A stretch of 10,247 nt of DNA from CAIUGU01 sp031398625 (lineage in GTDB: Bacteria > Pseudomonadota > Gammaproteobacteria > Steroidobacterales > Steroidobacteraceae): NCBI GenBank assembly GCA_031398625.1, contig JANNNQ010000092.1, forward strand, positions 1-10,247. The letters run 5' to 3'. Positions 1-6,681 of this stretch are shown one piece after another (position 1 is the first letter of the stretch; each line of letters begins with the position of its first letter). The position numbers and the translations under genes are program-made. Under the pieces are notes generated by a model. It was not told the DNA's origin and made no database searches. It was given only the letters and a program-made list of their open reading frames with translations.

Positions 1-76
1 TGCCGGCTGCGAGGAGCCCGGCGAGCACTGCCTGGCACGCCACCCGCCGCATCGCTCTGTAACTCCGCGGTTTCAT
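1..76 (-). CDS. Exported protein, N-terminal fragment (probably DUF3570 beta-barrel)
   Basis: Only the first 25 codons are inside the window; the gene runs off the left edge. The ATG (76..74) overlaps the TGA stop of the DUF4266 gene as TGATG, so it is the next gene of the same operon and probably translationally coupled. The readable product starts MKPRSYRAMRRVACQ and continues into a small hydrophobic stretch rich in Ala, Leu and Gly, which is a typical basic n-region plus h-region of a Sec signal peptide. The DUF3570 identity is inferred only from gene order: DUF4266 genes are commonly followed by DUF3570, a predicted outer-membrane beta-barrel family. No diagnostic DUF3570 residue is visible, so any exported protein remains possible. 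Confidence 0.55.
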   Translation of the reverse strand, partial: MKPRSYRAMRRVACQAVLAGLLAAG

Positions 77-372
77 CAGTTGCATCCGCAGCCGCCGCCC
101 GCGCTGCCCAGCGCGCCACGGGCACCCTCGCGGGCTTCGTAGACGTGGTGAGTGTAGGCACTCGAAACCGGGTGGGGATCCATGGACATGATCGGATCCG
201 CAAGCGCCGCCCGCTCGTAGGGCTTGACCCAGGGTTCGATATTGCCGCAGCCCGCCAGACCAAGCGCGACGGTGGCGAGCAGCATTCGCGCTACCCAAGC
301 GGCATGGGATCCCGTGGGGCTGCGAGCACGTTCGAACCCGAAGCCTGAAGCCTGTAGTCTGTTCACAGTCAT
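76..372 (-). CDS. DUF4266 small Cys-tailed lipoprotein
   Basis: 98 aa. The ATG lies in a TAATG overlap with the stop of the upstream tlpA-like gene and has a GGGAG ribosome binding site 4 bases upstream, which fixes this start although an internal Met30 also precedes the signal. Residues 30-42 form a hydrophobic stretch ending in the lipobox LAGC (Cys42), so the mature protein would be a lipid-anchored peptide of about 57 residues. It carries the DUF4266 pattern: WVKPYER (48-54), an ADPIM segment (58-62), an HHVYE segment, REGARGA (81-87) and a terminal GGGCGCN with Cys95 and Cys97. The function of DUF4266 is unknown to me. It typically sits with a TlpA-like thioredoxin and DUF3570, as here. 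The CGC tail next to a thiol-disulfide protein suggests a redox-active, metal-binding or modified peptide; that is inference. Confidence 0.9.
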   Translation of the reverse strand: MTVNRLQASGFGFERARSPTGSHAAWVARMLLATVALGLAGCGNIEPWVKPYERAALADPIMSMDPHPVSSAYTHHVYEAREGARGALGSAGGGCGCN

Positions 373-887
373 TACTCCCGCAGCAACGTGCGGATCTGGT
401 TCAGGTACTCGCTTTCGTCGCCCGCCTTGTAGCCGCGATGCACGGCGCGCACGTTGCCTTTGCGGTCGATGAAGATGGAGCTCGGCATCGCGTTCACCAG
501 GTACATCTGGCTGACCTTGTTCTCGCGATCGAACAGGATCGGGAAACTGACCGGGGTCTGGACCAGCCAGCGTTCGGCATCCTTGGTTTCCGCTTCGACA
601 TTGACGCCGAGCAGCTTGAAGCCCATGGCTTCGTACTTCTTGTGCATCTGCTCGAGCAGCGGCATTTCCTGGCGGCACGGACCGCACCAGCTTGCCCAGA
701 AGTTGATCATGACCACCTGGCCCTTGAGGTCTTCGAGCGATATCGTGCCGCCGCTGCGGGCAGGTAGTTCAAAGCCGGGCGCCGGGCCATTGCTCGCGCC
801 GGTGAGCGCGGTGCAGGCCAGCACGAGGCTGGCGACCAGGCCCCGGTAGGTGGCGGTGCGGAACTTGCGTGGGGTGGCGGTTTCCAT
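372..887 (-). CDS. TlpA-family thioredoxin-like protein
   Basis: 171 aa. An N-terminal basic segment and hydrophobic stretch (about 15-30) indicate export. VLAC at 22-25 could be a weak lipobox, otherwise cleavage would fall after about Ala31. The rest is a thioredoxin fold of the AhpC-TSA/TlpA/ResA type: the PAPGFELP segment (35-42) typical of the family start, then VVMINFWASWCGPC with active-site Cys68 and Cys71, and the cis-proline loop AMPSS (Pro135) followed by the IFIDRKG strand (138-144). WCGPC predicts a dithiol/disulfide exchange protein of the periplasm, usually a reductant of c-type cytochrome apoproteins or of specific client thiols. Clients at hand are the haem proteins of this locus and the Cys-tailed DUF4266 peptide translated from the overlapping gene. 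AGGA lies upstream of the ATG at 887. The assignment is firm, the client is inferred. Confidence 0.95.
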   Translation of the reverse strand: METATPRKFRTATYRGLVASLVLACTALTGASNGPAPGFELPARSGGTISLEDLKGQVVMINFWASWCGPCRQEMPLLEQMHKKYEAMGFKLLGVNVEAETKDAERWLVQTPVSFPILFDRENKVSQMYLVNAMPSSIFIDRKGNVRAVHRGYKAGDESEYLNQIRTLLRE

Positions 888-928
888 TTCCTGTTTCCTC
901 GAGGGTGCCCGGCAGCGGTGGAGTGTGT

Positions 929-1612
929 TCAGAAGAAAATCGTAAGGCCGAGATGCGTTTCAAGGTTGTGGGTAGTCTTGCTTTCCCCCAGCAGATCGGT
1001 ATCGAAGATGTGGTCGCGGAAATCGAAATGGATGGCGGTCCAGTCAGTGATCAGCAGCCGATAGCCGATACCCGCATTCACGGCGAACAGATCGTCACCG
1101 CCGAACTGCGTACTACCGACCCCGCCGATCAGGTAGAGGGCCGTGTTGTAGGCGCGATTGCGGCCGATGAAGATCTCGCCGGGCAGCGCGTTCCAGCCTG
1201 CCGACAGCGTGTAGTAGCGATAGTCACGCTCGCTGTCGACGAGCAGCGGCGCGGAACCCGAGAGGTTCTCGTAGCTCGTCTTGCCGGCCCGGCTCTGCCC
1301 GATGCTGCCTTCGACGAAGAAGTCTTCCGTGATGTGGTACGCGAGGCGGGCTCCGTATACCGCGTTGGTGCCGAAGTCCTCGATACCGAGGATGCCGACG
1401 AAGATGCCTGCCTCGAAGTTCTCCGTATCGACGCGAGGCCGCTGGACTTCACGACGCGCGACTTCGGGCTGGATGACGGGCTGTTCCGCCGGCGTCATCA
1501 CGGGAGCCGAGGCATCTTCGGCTGCGGGGCGATCCCGGCCGAACAGCGCGCATCCGGGCAACCCGGTGGCGACTGCAACGGTCAGAAGAAAAAGGCGAAT
1601 CCTGCTTTCCAT
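929..1612 (-). CDS. Outer-membrane beta-barrel domain protein with lipoprotein signal
   Basis: 227 aa. The signal peptide ends in the lipobox LPGC (Cys21). Residues 22-65 are a Pro/Ala/Glu-rich low-complexity linker, and from about 66 the protein alternates polar and hydrophobic/aromatic residues in about eight candidate strands. It ends in LTIFF, a terminal phenylalanine as expected for Bam-recognised barrels. It resembles the outer-membrane beta-barrel domain family found next to SH3-barrel and TlpA genes. The ATG at 1612 lies 31 bases inside the end of the preceding SH3-barrel gene and has GAGGAAG upstream, so the two are likely coupled. A lipobox in front of a barrel is unusual. Either the protein is lipid-anchored with a small barrel, or the cysteine is incidental. 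A porin or scaffold role for the operon is inference. Confidence 0.8.
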   Translation of the reverse strand: MESRIRLFLLTVAVATGLPGCALFGRDRPAAEDASAPVMTPAEQPVIQPEVARREVQRPRVDTENFEAGIFVGILGIEDFGTNAVYGARLAYHITEDFFVEGSIGQSRAGKTSYENLSGSAPLLVDSERDYRYYTLSAGWNALPGEIFIGRNRAYNTALYLIGGVGSTQFGGDDLFAVNAGIGYRLLITDWTAIHFDFRDHIFDTDLLGESKTTHNLETHLGLTIFF

Positions 1613-2355
1613 TCATCCACTTCCTCGTTGTCATCGCGGCTCGTGAGGACCACGTTGCTGCGGTACTCGACTCGCGCCATGAAGCGGCGCGTCAGATATC
1701 CCCTTGCACCCAGTCCGACATGGGCGATCTGGTCGTTGCGATCCTCGGTCTGGACCAGTGTCGTCCTGGGCTCCGTGATTATCACCCCGGTGCCCAGGGT
1801 GAAGTAGGGTGCTACCCGCCATTCCGGCACGAAGACATGGACCAGGCTCAACGTTCCGAGCCACCCGTCGGAGAAATTGCCCAGTATCTGGGAGCCCGTC
1901 AGCTCGACCGACAGGCTGTCCGTGAATGCGTAGGCACCGTGCAGGGAGATCACGCTGGCGCCGCCGAAATCGCCCGCCATCACGCCCGCTTCCCAGCGAC
2001 GCGTGGCGAAATCCTCGCGGGAGGGTTCACGCAGGTCGACGGGATCGCCTGTCAGTCCAAGCGTTGCCAGGATCTGCTGCCGCGGTACCCATCCTTCGGT
2101 TCCCCGATCGCCACTGACCTTGAACCAGTCCGTGCGACGCTTAAGGACCGTCACCGTCGTACCGCGATCGATCACGTAAAACACGGGATAGCCGCGCCCG
2201 GGACCCGTATGCAGTTCCAGGAAGGGGTCCGCGACGACGACTTCGTAGTCCTCCGCCGCGTGGGTGGAGGCGAGCAAGCCAAGTTGCAGGAGGACCAAGG
2301 CCCCTGCTCTCACCCACAGCCTGACGCCTGCAGCCCACAGACTTCCGCACGTCAT
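1582..2355 (-). CDS. SH3 domain plus outer-membrane beta-barrel protein
   Basis: 257 aa from the ATG at 2355, which overlaps the TGA of the HzsA-like gene (TGATG). An upstream in-frame ATG at 2412 would lie inside that gene and lacks a signal. A Sec signal peptide covers about residues 1-34 (cleavage near THAA). Residues 38-97 look like a bacterial SH3 domain: FLELHTGPGRGYPVFY, then the TTVTVLKRRTDWFKV strand pair and the GTEGWVPR turn. Residues 120-257 form alternating strands ending in AGFAFFF, a barrel terminus. SH3b domains commonly bind peptidoglycan or protein partners, so this protein may tie a barrel to the cell wall or to a partner. The C-terminal half resembles the adjacent downstream barrel in design, suggesting a pair of related barrels. 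Confidence 0.85.
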   Translation of the reverse strand: MTCGSLWAAGVRLWVRAGALVLLQLGLLASTHAAEDYEVVVADPFLELHTGPGRGYPVFYVIDRGTTVTVLKRRTDWFKVSGDRGTEGWVPRQQILATLGLTGDPVDLREPSREDFATRRWEAGVMAGDFGGASVISLHGAYAFTDSLSVELTGSQILGNFSDGWLGTLSLVHVFVPEWRVAPYFTLGTGVIITEPRTTLVQTEDRNDQIAHVGLGARGYLTRRFMARVEYRSNVVLTSRDDNEEVDEWKAGFAFFF

Positions 2356-5126
2356 CAATTCACCGGGACCGCGAACGGGTCGTTGTAGTACTGGGCGCCG
2401 ATGTCGACCCATTCCGATACCAGCCGGATCTCGGCCACTGTCAGCCTGCCATTGTGGGTGCCGCCGGTCGTGAAAACACTGAAGAACCTTGAGCCACGTG
2501 CGTTGCCGGCAGCCAGTGACGGGCCGCCGGGTACCGGCACGGTCTGGAACTCCGGCAGGTTGGTCACGGGATTGATCACGGTAATGATACGTTCCTGCAG
2601 CACTCCGCCGACCAGCTCCTGCTCATTGTCGCCGAAGAGCAGCTCGCGGTAGGAATTGAGCTGTTCGCCGTTGTCGGGCGAGGCCCCTCCGGTCAGATCG
2701 AGCTGCGCCGCGGGCACCTGGGCCTGCGCCATGGCATTGGTGGGCGCATGGCAGGTGGTGCAGGTATCGTTCGCCAGCACCGTCACGCCGTCGACGGCCA
2801 GGGTAATCCGGGGCTTGTCCCAGAGCGGTTGCAGATGCGCCACGTAATTCACCGTGATCCGGCACAGGCTGGTCCAGGCCTGGTTGCATTGTGTCGTGAC
2901 GGGTGCCGCGGTGTCGAGCCGCGATGCGCACAGGTGGGTCGAGGTATTGTCCGCCACGTCGTCACGCACATCTGTCGTGGTGGCGGCATAGCAGCGATCG
3001 AAGCTCGCGACCTTGGACGGTGCGGGGGCAGTCCAGAGATCGTTGAAGATCAGGTTGACACCGGGACTGCACGCCCCGCCCACGGCGGAACTGATGGGGC
3101 ACATCACGCGACCGCGCGTTTCCGCCATCGTCTCGCCAGGATTTCCCTGGAGTGTCGTATCCGTGCCGGGGAACAGTCCATCAGCCGGGGCGCCCGCATT
3201 GGCGCTGGCGAAGAGGTTGCTGCGGCCATGCGAACGCGGCGGATTCTGGTTGGGGTTGTGGCAGCCGTTGCAGGTGAGGACTTCGCCGGGACGCAGCTGC
3301 AGCCAGCTTTGATGGCGGTTGCCCACGCGCTGCCCGTTGCTGTCCACAATGCTCATCACAAAGGCCACGTTCGAGGGCACCTTGACCTTGACCGACCCAT
3401 CCGGCTCGATCGGGGCGTAGCCGAGGATGTCCCTGAGCCCCAGGCCGCGATTCGGTCCGAAGGCCTGGTCGAGCAGGTCAGGGTCCAGCGTATCCTCATC
3501 GGGGATCGATACGGGCTTTTCGAGCCTCAGGAACTGGGCCTGCCTGGGCGCCGCCGGCGTGGTCAGTGGATTGCGGACAGCGGCGATGCCCCCGGGGATG
3601 GCGGTGGTGCTCCCTGGCTGGGCGGCGACGCCGAGAACGTCGAAGACGCTTTTGATGTGGAGGATGCCCACGCCTTCCGCCACCAGATCGGCATCGAGGT
3701 CGATGCCACTCGTCTTGTCGAGGATCACCGGCGGCAGCGTACGGATGCCGGCTGCGACCACGTCCGTGTAGATGATCCCTTCCTGTGGCGCGACGATGGG
3801 AGCCTGCGTGTTCTGGCCCACGTCATAGATGTAGACACCATACAGGGGCGGGGCAGGGACCGCAGTCACGTCCGCGAGATTTGCCGCGGTACACGGGACG
3901 ATCCGGGCGTTCAGGGTCAGGCGGCATTGGCTCCAGCTCACCAGCAACCGGTTGGTGCCATCCCACAGGGGAAACGCGGAGCGATAGCGGCCACCCGGCG
4001 AGGGGCCTTCGATCGTGCGGATGTCCGTGGCTGTCACGCGGGTCTGCGCCGGGCCTGACAGGACGCCGGCATTCGGCAACGTCGGCTGGGTGTTCTCGAC
4101 GTAGTTGCCGGTATCGATCGTGATCAGGTCGCCACCCTCATCGGTATCCGCGAAGGGGCGGATCAGCGACAGCAGGCGTCCGTTCTGCATGCCGCGCGGA
4201 CTCATGAACTGGATCGTGCTGTTGGCCGACCCGGTGGCGTGACTGCGTGAGCCGTAGAGCAGCTCGAGCGCCGTGCCATCGGGATTCATCCGGTACAGGC
4301 TGATGCGGTCGGCACCGAACGCCCCTTCCCAGCGGCTGAACACCAGCTGGCCGTTGGCAAGGACGGTGGAATCGAAATCGTGGCTCTGGTTGTAGGTGAC
4401 CTGGTGGATGTCGGTGCCATCGGCATTCATTACATGCAGGACGAAGGCCGGTTCGTTGTTGTTCTCGTCCTGGCCCGAGTATTGCGGTTTGCCCTCATCG
4501 AGCAGGATCGCCTTCGCTTGCCGCTGGCGGGTCGAGGCAAACACGATGCGGCCGTCAGGAAGGTAGTGCGGAAAGCGGTCATGACCCTCTTCCGCCGTGG
4601 TATCGGAGACGATCACGCGGCGCAGGGCGCTCGTAGTGATGTCGTACTCCCAGATGTTCCAGGTCGGCTGGTCTTCCTCGTCAGCGTCCTCGATGAACCG
4701 GGCGCGCATGGCAAAGATGACCTTCCTGCCGTCGTAGGAAACGTCGACGTCAGCCACATCGCCCAGGCCCGCCGTTTCGGCTGCGGTCAGATTTCGCTCA
4801 GTCGCGGTGGGCGAGGCGCGATCCCTCATGAACAGGTCCGCACCGATCGAGAAGGTCCTGAGCTCTCGTGCATCGGTAGCGGGGTCCATGGGATCCGGTA
4901 CGGGACGCTTGACGTAGAAAACAGGGAAGTCGAGGACGACCGGATCGGCACCCTGGCCGCTGCCGAGCGCAACCTCGTTGCCGTCACCGCCTCCGCCGCA
5001 GGCCTGCAGTGCAAGGGCCAGTACGGCAAGCAGGCCTCCCCGCCACGCGCGCGAAGTCATGCGCGATCCGTGCACTGGATGCAACGGATTCAGCAGGCGT
5101 GACGAGTGGTGAAGTGGTTCATTCAT
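2355..5126 (-). CDS. HzsA-like c-type cytochrome lipoprotein with propeller repeats
   Basis: 923 aa from the ATG at 5126, chosen for the GGAG seven bases upstream. An internal ATG at 5060 gives a textbook lipoprotein signal (LALQAC, Cys43 in my numbering), and one at 5159 is also open; the true start is uncertain. Residues about 115-330 carry TolB/PD40-type propeller segments (FPHYLPDGRIVFAST, MNADGTDIHQVT, MNPDGT). Two haem c sites follow: CNGCH at 619-623 and CTTCH at 789-793, the second preceded by an AHLQPLW segment. The C-terminus has AEIRLVSEWVDIGAQYYN (about 895-915), which I recognise from proteins similar to the hydrazine synthase alpha subunit (HzsA). Such homologues are widespread outside anammox bacteria and have no known reaction; no HzsB or HzsC is visible here, so hydrazine synthesis is not implied. 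It probably acts as a lipid-anchored redox protein. It is the first gene of the left operon. Confidence 0.85.
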   Translation of the reverse strand: MNEPLHHSSRLLNPLHPVHGSRMTSRAWRGGLLAVLALALQACGGGGDGNEVALGSGQGADPVVLDFPVFYVKRPVPDPMDPATDARELRTFSIGADLFMRDRASPTATERNLTAAETAGLGDVADVDVSYDGRKVIFAMRARFIEDADEEDQPTWNIWEYDITTSALRRVIVSDTTAEEGHDRFPHYLPDGRIVFASTRQRQAKAILLDEGKPQYSGQDENNNEPAFVLHVMNADGTDIHQVTYNQSHDFDSTVLANGQLVFSRWEGAFGADRISLYRMNPDGTALELLYGSRSHATGSANSTIQFMSPRGMQNGRLLSLIRPFADTDEGGDLITIDTGNYVENTQPTLPNAGVLSGPAQTRVTATDIRTIEGPSPGGRYRSAFPLWDGTNRLLVSWSQCRLTLNARIVPCTAANLADVTAVPAPPLYGVYIYDVGQNTQAPIVAPQEGIIYTDVVAAGIRTLPPVILDKTSGIDLDADLVAEGVGILHIKSVFDVLGVAAQPGSTTAIPGGIAAVRNPLTTPAAPRQAQFLRLEKPVSIPDEDTLDPDLLDQAFGPNRGLGLRDILGYAPIEPDGSVKVKVPSNVAFVMSIVDSNGQRVGNRHQSWLQLRPGEVLTCNGCHNPNQNPPRSHGRSNLFASANAGAPADGLFPGTDTTLQGNPGETMAETRGRVMCPISSAVGGACSPGVNLIFNDLWTAPAPSKVASFDRCYAATTTDVRDDVADNTSTHLCASRLDTAAPVTTQCNQAWTSLCRITVNYVAHLQPLWDKPRITLAVDGVTVLANDTCTTCHAPTNAMAQAQVPAAQLDLTGGASPDNGEQLNSYRELLFGDNEQELVGGVLQERIITVINPVTNLPEFQTVPVPGGPSLAAGNARGSRFFSVFTTGGTHNGRLTVAEIRLVSEWVDIGAQYYNDPFAVPVN

Positions 5127-5220
5127 TCCGCTACTCCGGATGCCAGGGCATTCCGTCAAGACCGGTGCAAACCAGCCCGACCGGTGGAACGCATAGGCAG
5201 GACATCATGATCGACGCGAC

Positions 5221-5249
5221 ATATTCTTCCGATCCGTTAACGCTGTCAC
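5221..5249 (-). promoter_or_regulatory. Candidate sigma70-type promoter for the left operon
   Basis: On the minus strand GTGACA (5249-5244) matches five of six bases of the -35 consensus. It is followed after exactly 17 bases by GAATAT (5226-5221), a poor -10 with three of six matches. Transcription would begin near 5214, about 88 bases before the chosen ATG at 5126. The spacing is right but the -10 is weak, so this is tentative. Confidence 0.3.
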
Positions 5250-5353
5250 AGAAGGCGGGTCTGTTGCGTGGTTTTCTCCGGCCGCGAGCGTAACTGTGGA
5301 CCGTATCGCGAACGATCTGTCGCCGCGCCGCGACGTCGGACCAATGAGACAGC

Positions 5354-5382
5354 TGCGGTCGGTGATTTCTGCTTCGTATAGT
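5354..5382 (+). promoter_or_regulatory. Candidate promoter for the right operon
   Basis: TATAGT at 5377-5382 matches five of six bases of the sigma70 -10 consensus. No good -35 lies at the right distance; the hexamer at 5354-5359 is TGCGGT. A start near 5389 would give a leader of about 63 bases before the ATG at 5452. The weak -35 would suit an activator-dependent promoter, but this is speculative. Confidence 0.25.
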
Positions 5383-5438
5383 TCACGCACTTGGGTGGCG
5401 ACAACGGCTTGCGGCGAATGCGCCACAGAATGGATATC

Positions 5439-5446
5439 GGGAGGAG
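5439..5446 (+). promoter_or_regulatory. Strong ribosome binding site deciding the start at 5452
   Basis: GGGAGGAG stands five bases before the ATG at 5452. The open frame extends further upstream to ATGs at 5296 and 5344, but this site and the signal peptide that begins right after 5452 make 5452 the start. Confidence 0.8.
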
Positions 5447-5451
5447 AGCGA

Positions 5452-6666
5452 ATGCAGCGGCATCCAATGTTTGCGGCGCCAGGAATCGGCGCCGGCGTTA
5501 CCTGGGCGGTCATCGCAGGACTGTTGCTGGGTTCCATCGTCCAGCCCTTGCAGGCTGCGCCGCGTGACCAGGCCAAGCGTATCCACGATCGCCTCGTCGG
5601 TACGCCGCCGTCCGATGCAACGCTCAACGCCATGGCAGCGATGATCAGCGGTACGAACGATACGGCTGGCGCACTCAATGCGGCGACGCTCGCGATCGAC
5701 CGGACACGTCCGGAGTCGAGTCCGTTCTACAACGTCACCCTCAAGAACTTCGCGACCCCGTGGACGAACCGGGACCAGACGGTGTTCGCGCCCCTCAATG
5801 ACTACACCGCGACTGTCATCGGCATGGTGCGCGATGACATCCCGTTCAGCTCTGTGCTCTCCGAAGACATTCTCTATACCGCGGCGAGCGGCGGCGCTCC
5901 GGCATATTCTCCTGCCAACAACGATCACTACCAGTACCTCGAAGACAATCACGTGGACCTGCGGACGGTCCTGCAGCAGACCACCCAGTCGTCGCTGAAC
6001 GGCATTCCGCCGGCGGCGACAGCCGGAGTCATCACGTCCCGTGCTGCGTCGCAGGCTTTCTTCATCCTCGGCACCAACCGCGCGATGTTCCGCTTCACGC
6101 TGCTGAATCACATGTGCCGTGACCTGGAGCAGGTGCATGACACGTCGCGTCCGCCGGACCGGATCCGCCAGGATGTCACGCGCAGCCCGGGTGGCGACAG
6201 CCGCATCTTCCTGAACAACTGCGTGGGCTGCCACAGCGGCATGGATCCGATGGCGCAGGCCTTCGCGTACTACAACTTCGACGAGACCAGCGGGCGGCTG
6301 GTCTATACACAGGGCCAGGTACACCCGAAGTACCTGATCAATCCCGACAACTTCAAGACCGGCTACATCACTCCCGATGACCACTGGGACAATTACTGGC
6401 GCGCCGGACAGAACACCTTGCTGGGTTGGGCGTCGGGGCTGCCTGGCAGGGGTCAGGGTGCCAAGTCGCTTGGCGTCGAACTGGCCAGCAGCGATGCCTT
6501 CGCCGAGTGCCAGGTGGAGAAGGTCTTCAGGAACGTCTGCTTCCGGTCGCCGAGCGATGGTGCCGACCGCGGCGAAGTGGACCGGATCGTCGGCGTGTTC
6601 CGCAGCAGCAACTACAACCTGAAAAGGGTGTTTGCCGAAGCTGCCGTGTACTGCCGGGGCGATTGA
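5452..6666 (+). CDS. Exported monohaem protein resembling DUF1588/DUF1585 cytochromes
   Basis: 404 aa. A Sec signal peptide covers about 1-35 (hydrophobic 17-31, cleavage near PLQA). Residues 38-60 (AKRIHDRLVGTPPSDATL) resemble the start of DUF1592-type proteins. Residues 192-261 run from a TSRAASQAFF stretch through MCRDLEQVH to NNCVGCHSGMDPMAQAF, with the only haem c motif CVGCH at 257-261; the following NFDE (275-278) recalls the DUF1588 pattern in which CxxCH is followed by DP and a phenylalanine-Asp pair. Residues 345-404 (SSDAFAECQVEKVFR to the end) resemble DUF1585, ending in SSNYNLKRVFAEAAVY. Extra cysteines are at 222, 353, 363 and 401. It heads the right arm, 15 bases before the LamG cytochrome gene. 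A periplasmic electron-transfer role is inferred, and it is much shorter than full DUF1592 proteins. Confidence 0.75.
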   Translation: MQRHPMFAAPGIGAGVTWAVIAGLLLGSIVQPLQAAPRDQAKRIHDRLVGTPPSDATLNAMAAMISGTNDTAGALNAATLAIDRTRPESSPFYNVTLKNFATPWTNRDQTVFAPLNDYTATVIGMVRDDIPFSSVLSEDILYTAASGGAPAYSPANNDHYQYLEDNHVDLRTVLQQTTQSSLNGIPPAATAGVITSRAASQAFFILGTNRAMFRFTLLNHMCRDLEQVHDTSRPPDRIRQDVTRSPGGDSRIFLNNCVGCHSGMDPMAQAFAYYNFDETSGRLVYTQGQVHPKYLINPDNFKTGYITPDDHWDNYWRAGQNTLLGWASGLPGRGQGAKSLGVELASSDAFAECQVEKVFRNVCFRSPSDGADRGEVDRIVGVFRSSNYNLKRVFAEAAVYCRGD

Positions 6667-6681
6667 GGAGAGAGGCAAATC

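Larger units (their letters stand above)
5127..5451. other. Divergent intergenic control region
   Basis: 325 bp between two divergently transcribed operons, holding no convincing gene; the short open frames across it lack export signals or coding character. It contains one weak candidate promoter for each arm (listed separately), a short hairpin with stem GTCGC/GCGAC at 5319-5334, the palindrome CGACGTCG at 5331-5338 and a strong ribosome binding site at its right end. The shared region implies that both arms may be controlled together. No operator of a known regulator was recognised. If the left gene starts at 5159 or 5060 instead, the left limit moves accordingly. Confidence 0.7.

Noticed and set aside
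869..1807. 312-codon plus-strand frame opposite the barrel genes
   Set aside because: It spans two real minus-strand genes and their overlap, with no ribosome binding site or domain seen; typical of high-GC third-position bias.
2748..4058. 436-codon plus-strand frame opposite the HzsA-like gene
   Set aside because: Arg/Val/Gly-rich shadow with no motif; both CxxCH sites and the family ending are on the minus strand.
2355..5126. True hydrazine synthase (anammox) locus
   Set aside because: Only an HzsA-like protein is present. No HzsB/HzsC-like genes flank it, and such homologues are common outside anammox bacteria.
5319..5334. Hairpin GTCGC/GCGAC as a transcription terminator
   Set aside because: The stem is only five base pairs, no T-run follows, and it sits upstream of both operons, so a terminator role makes no sense.
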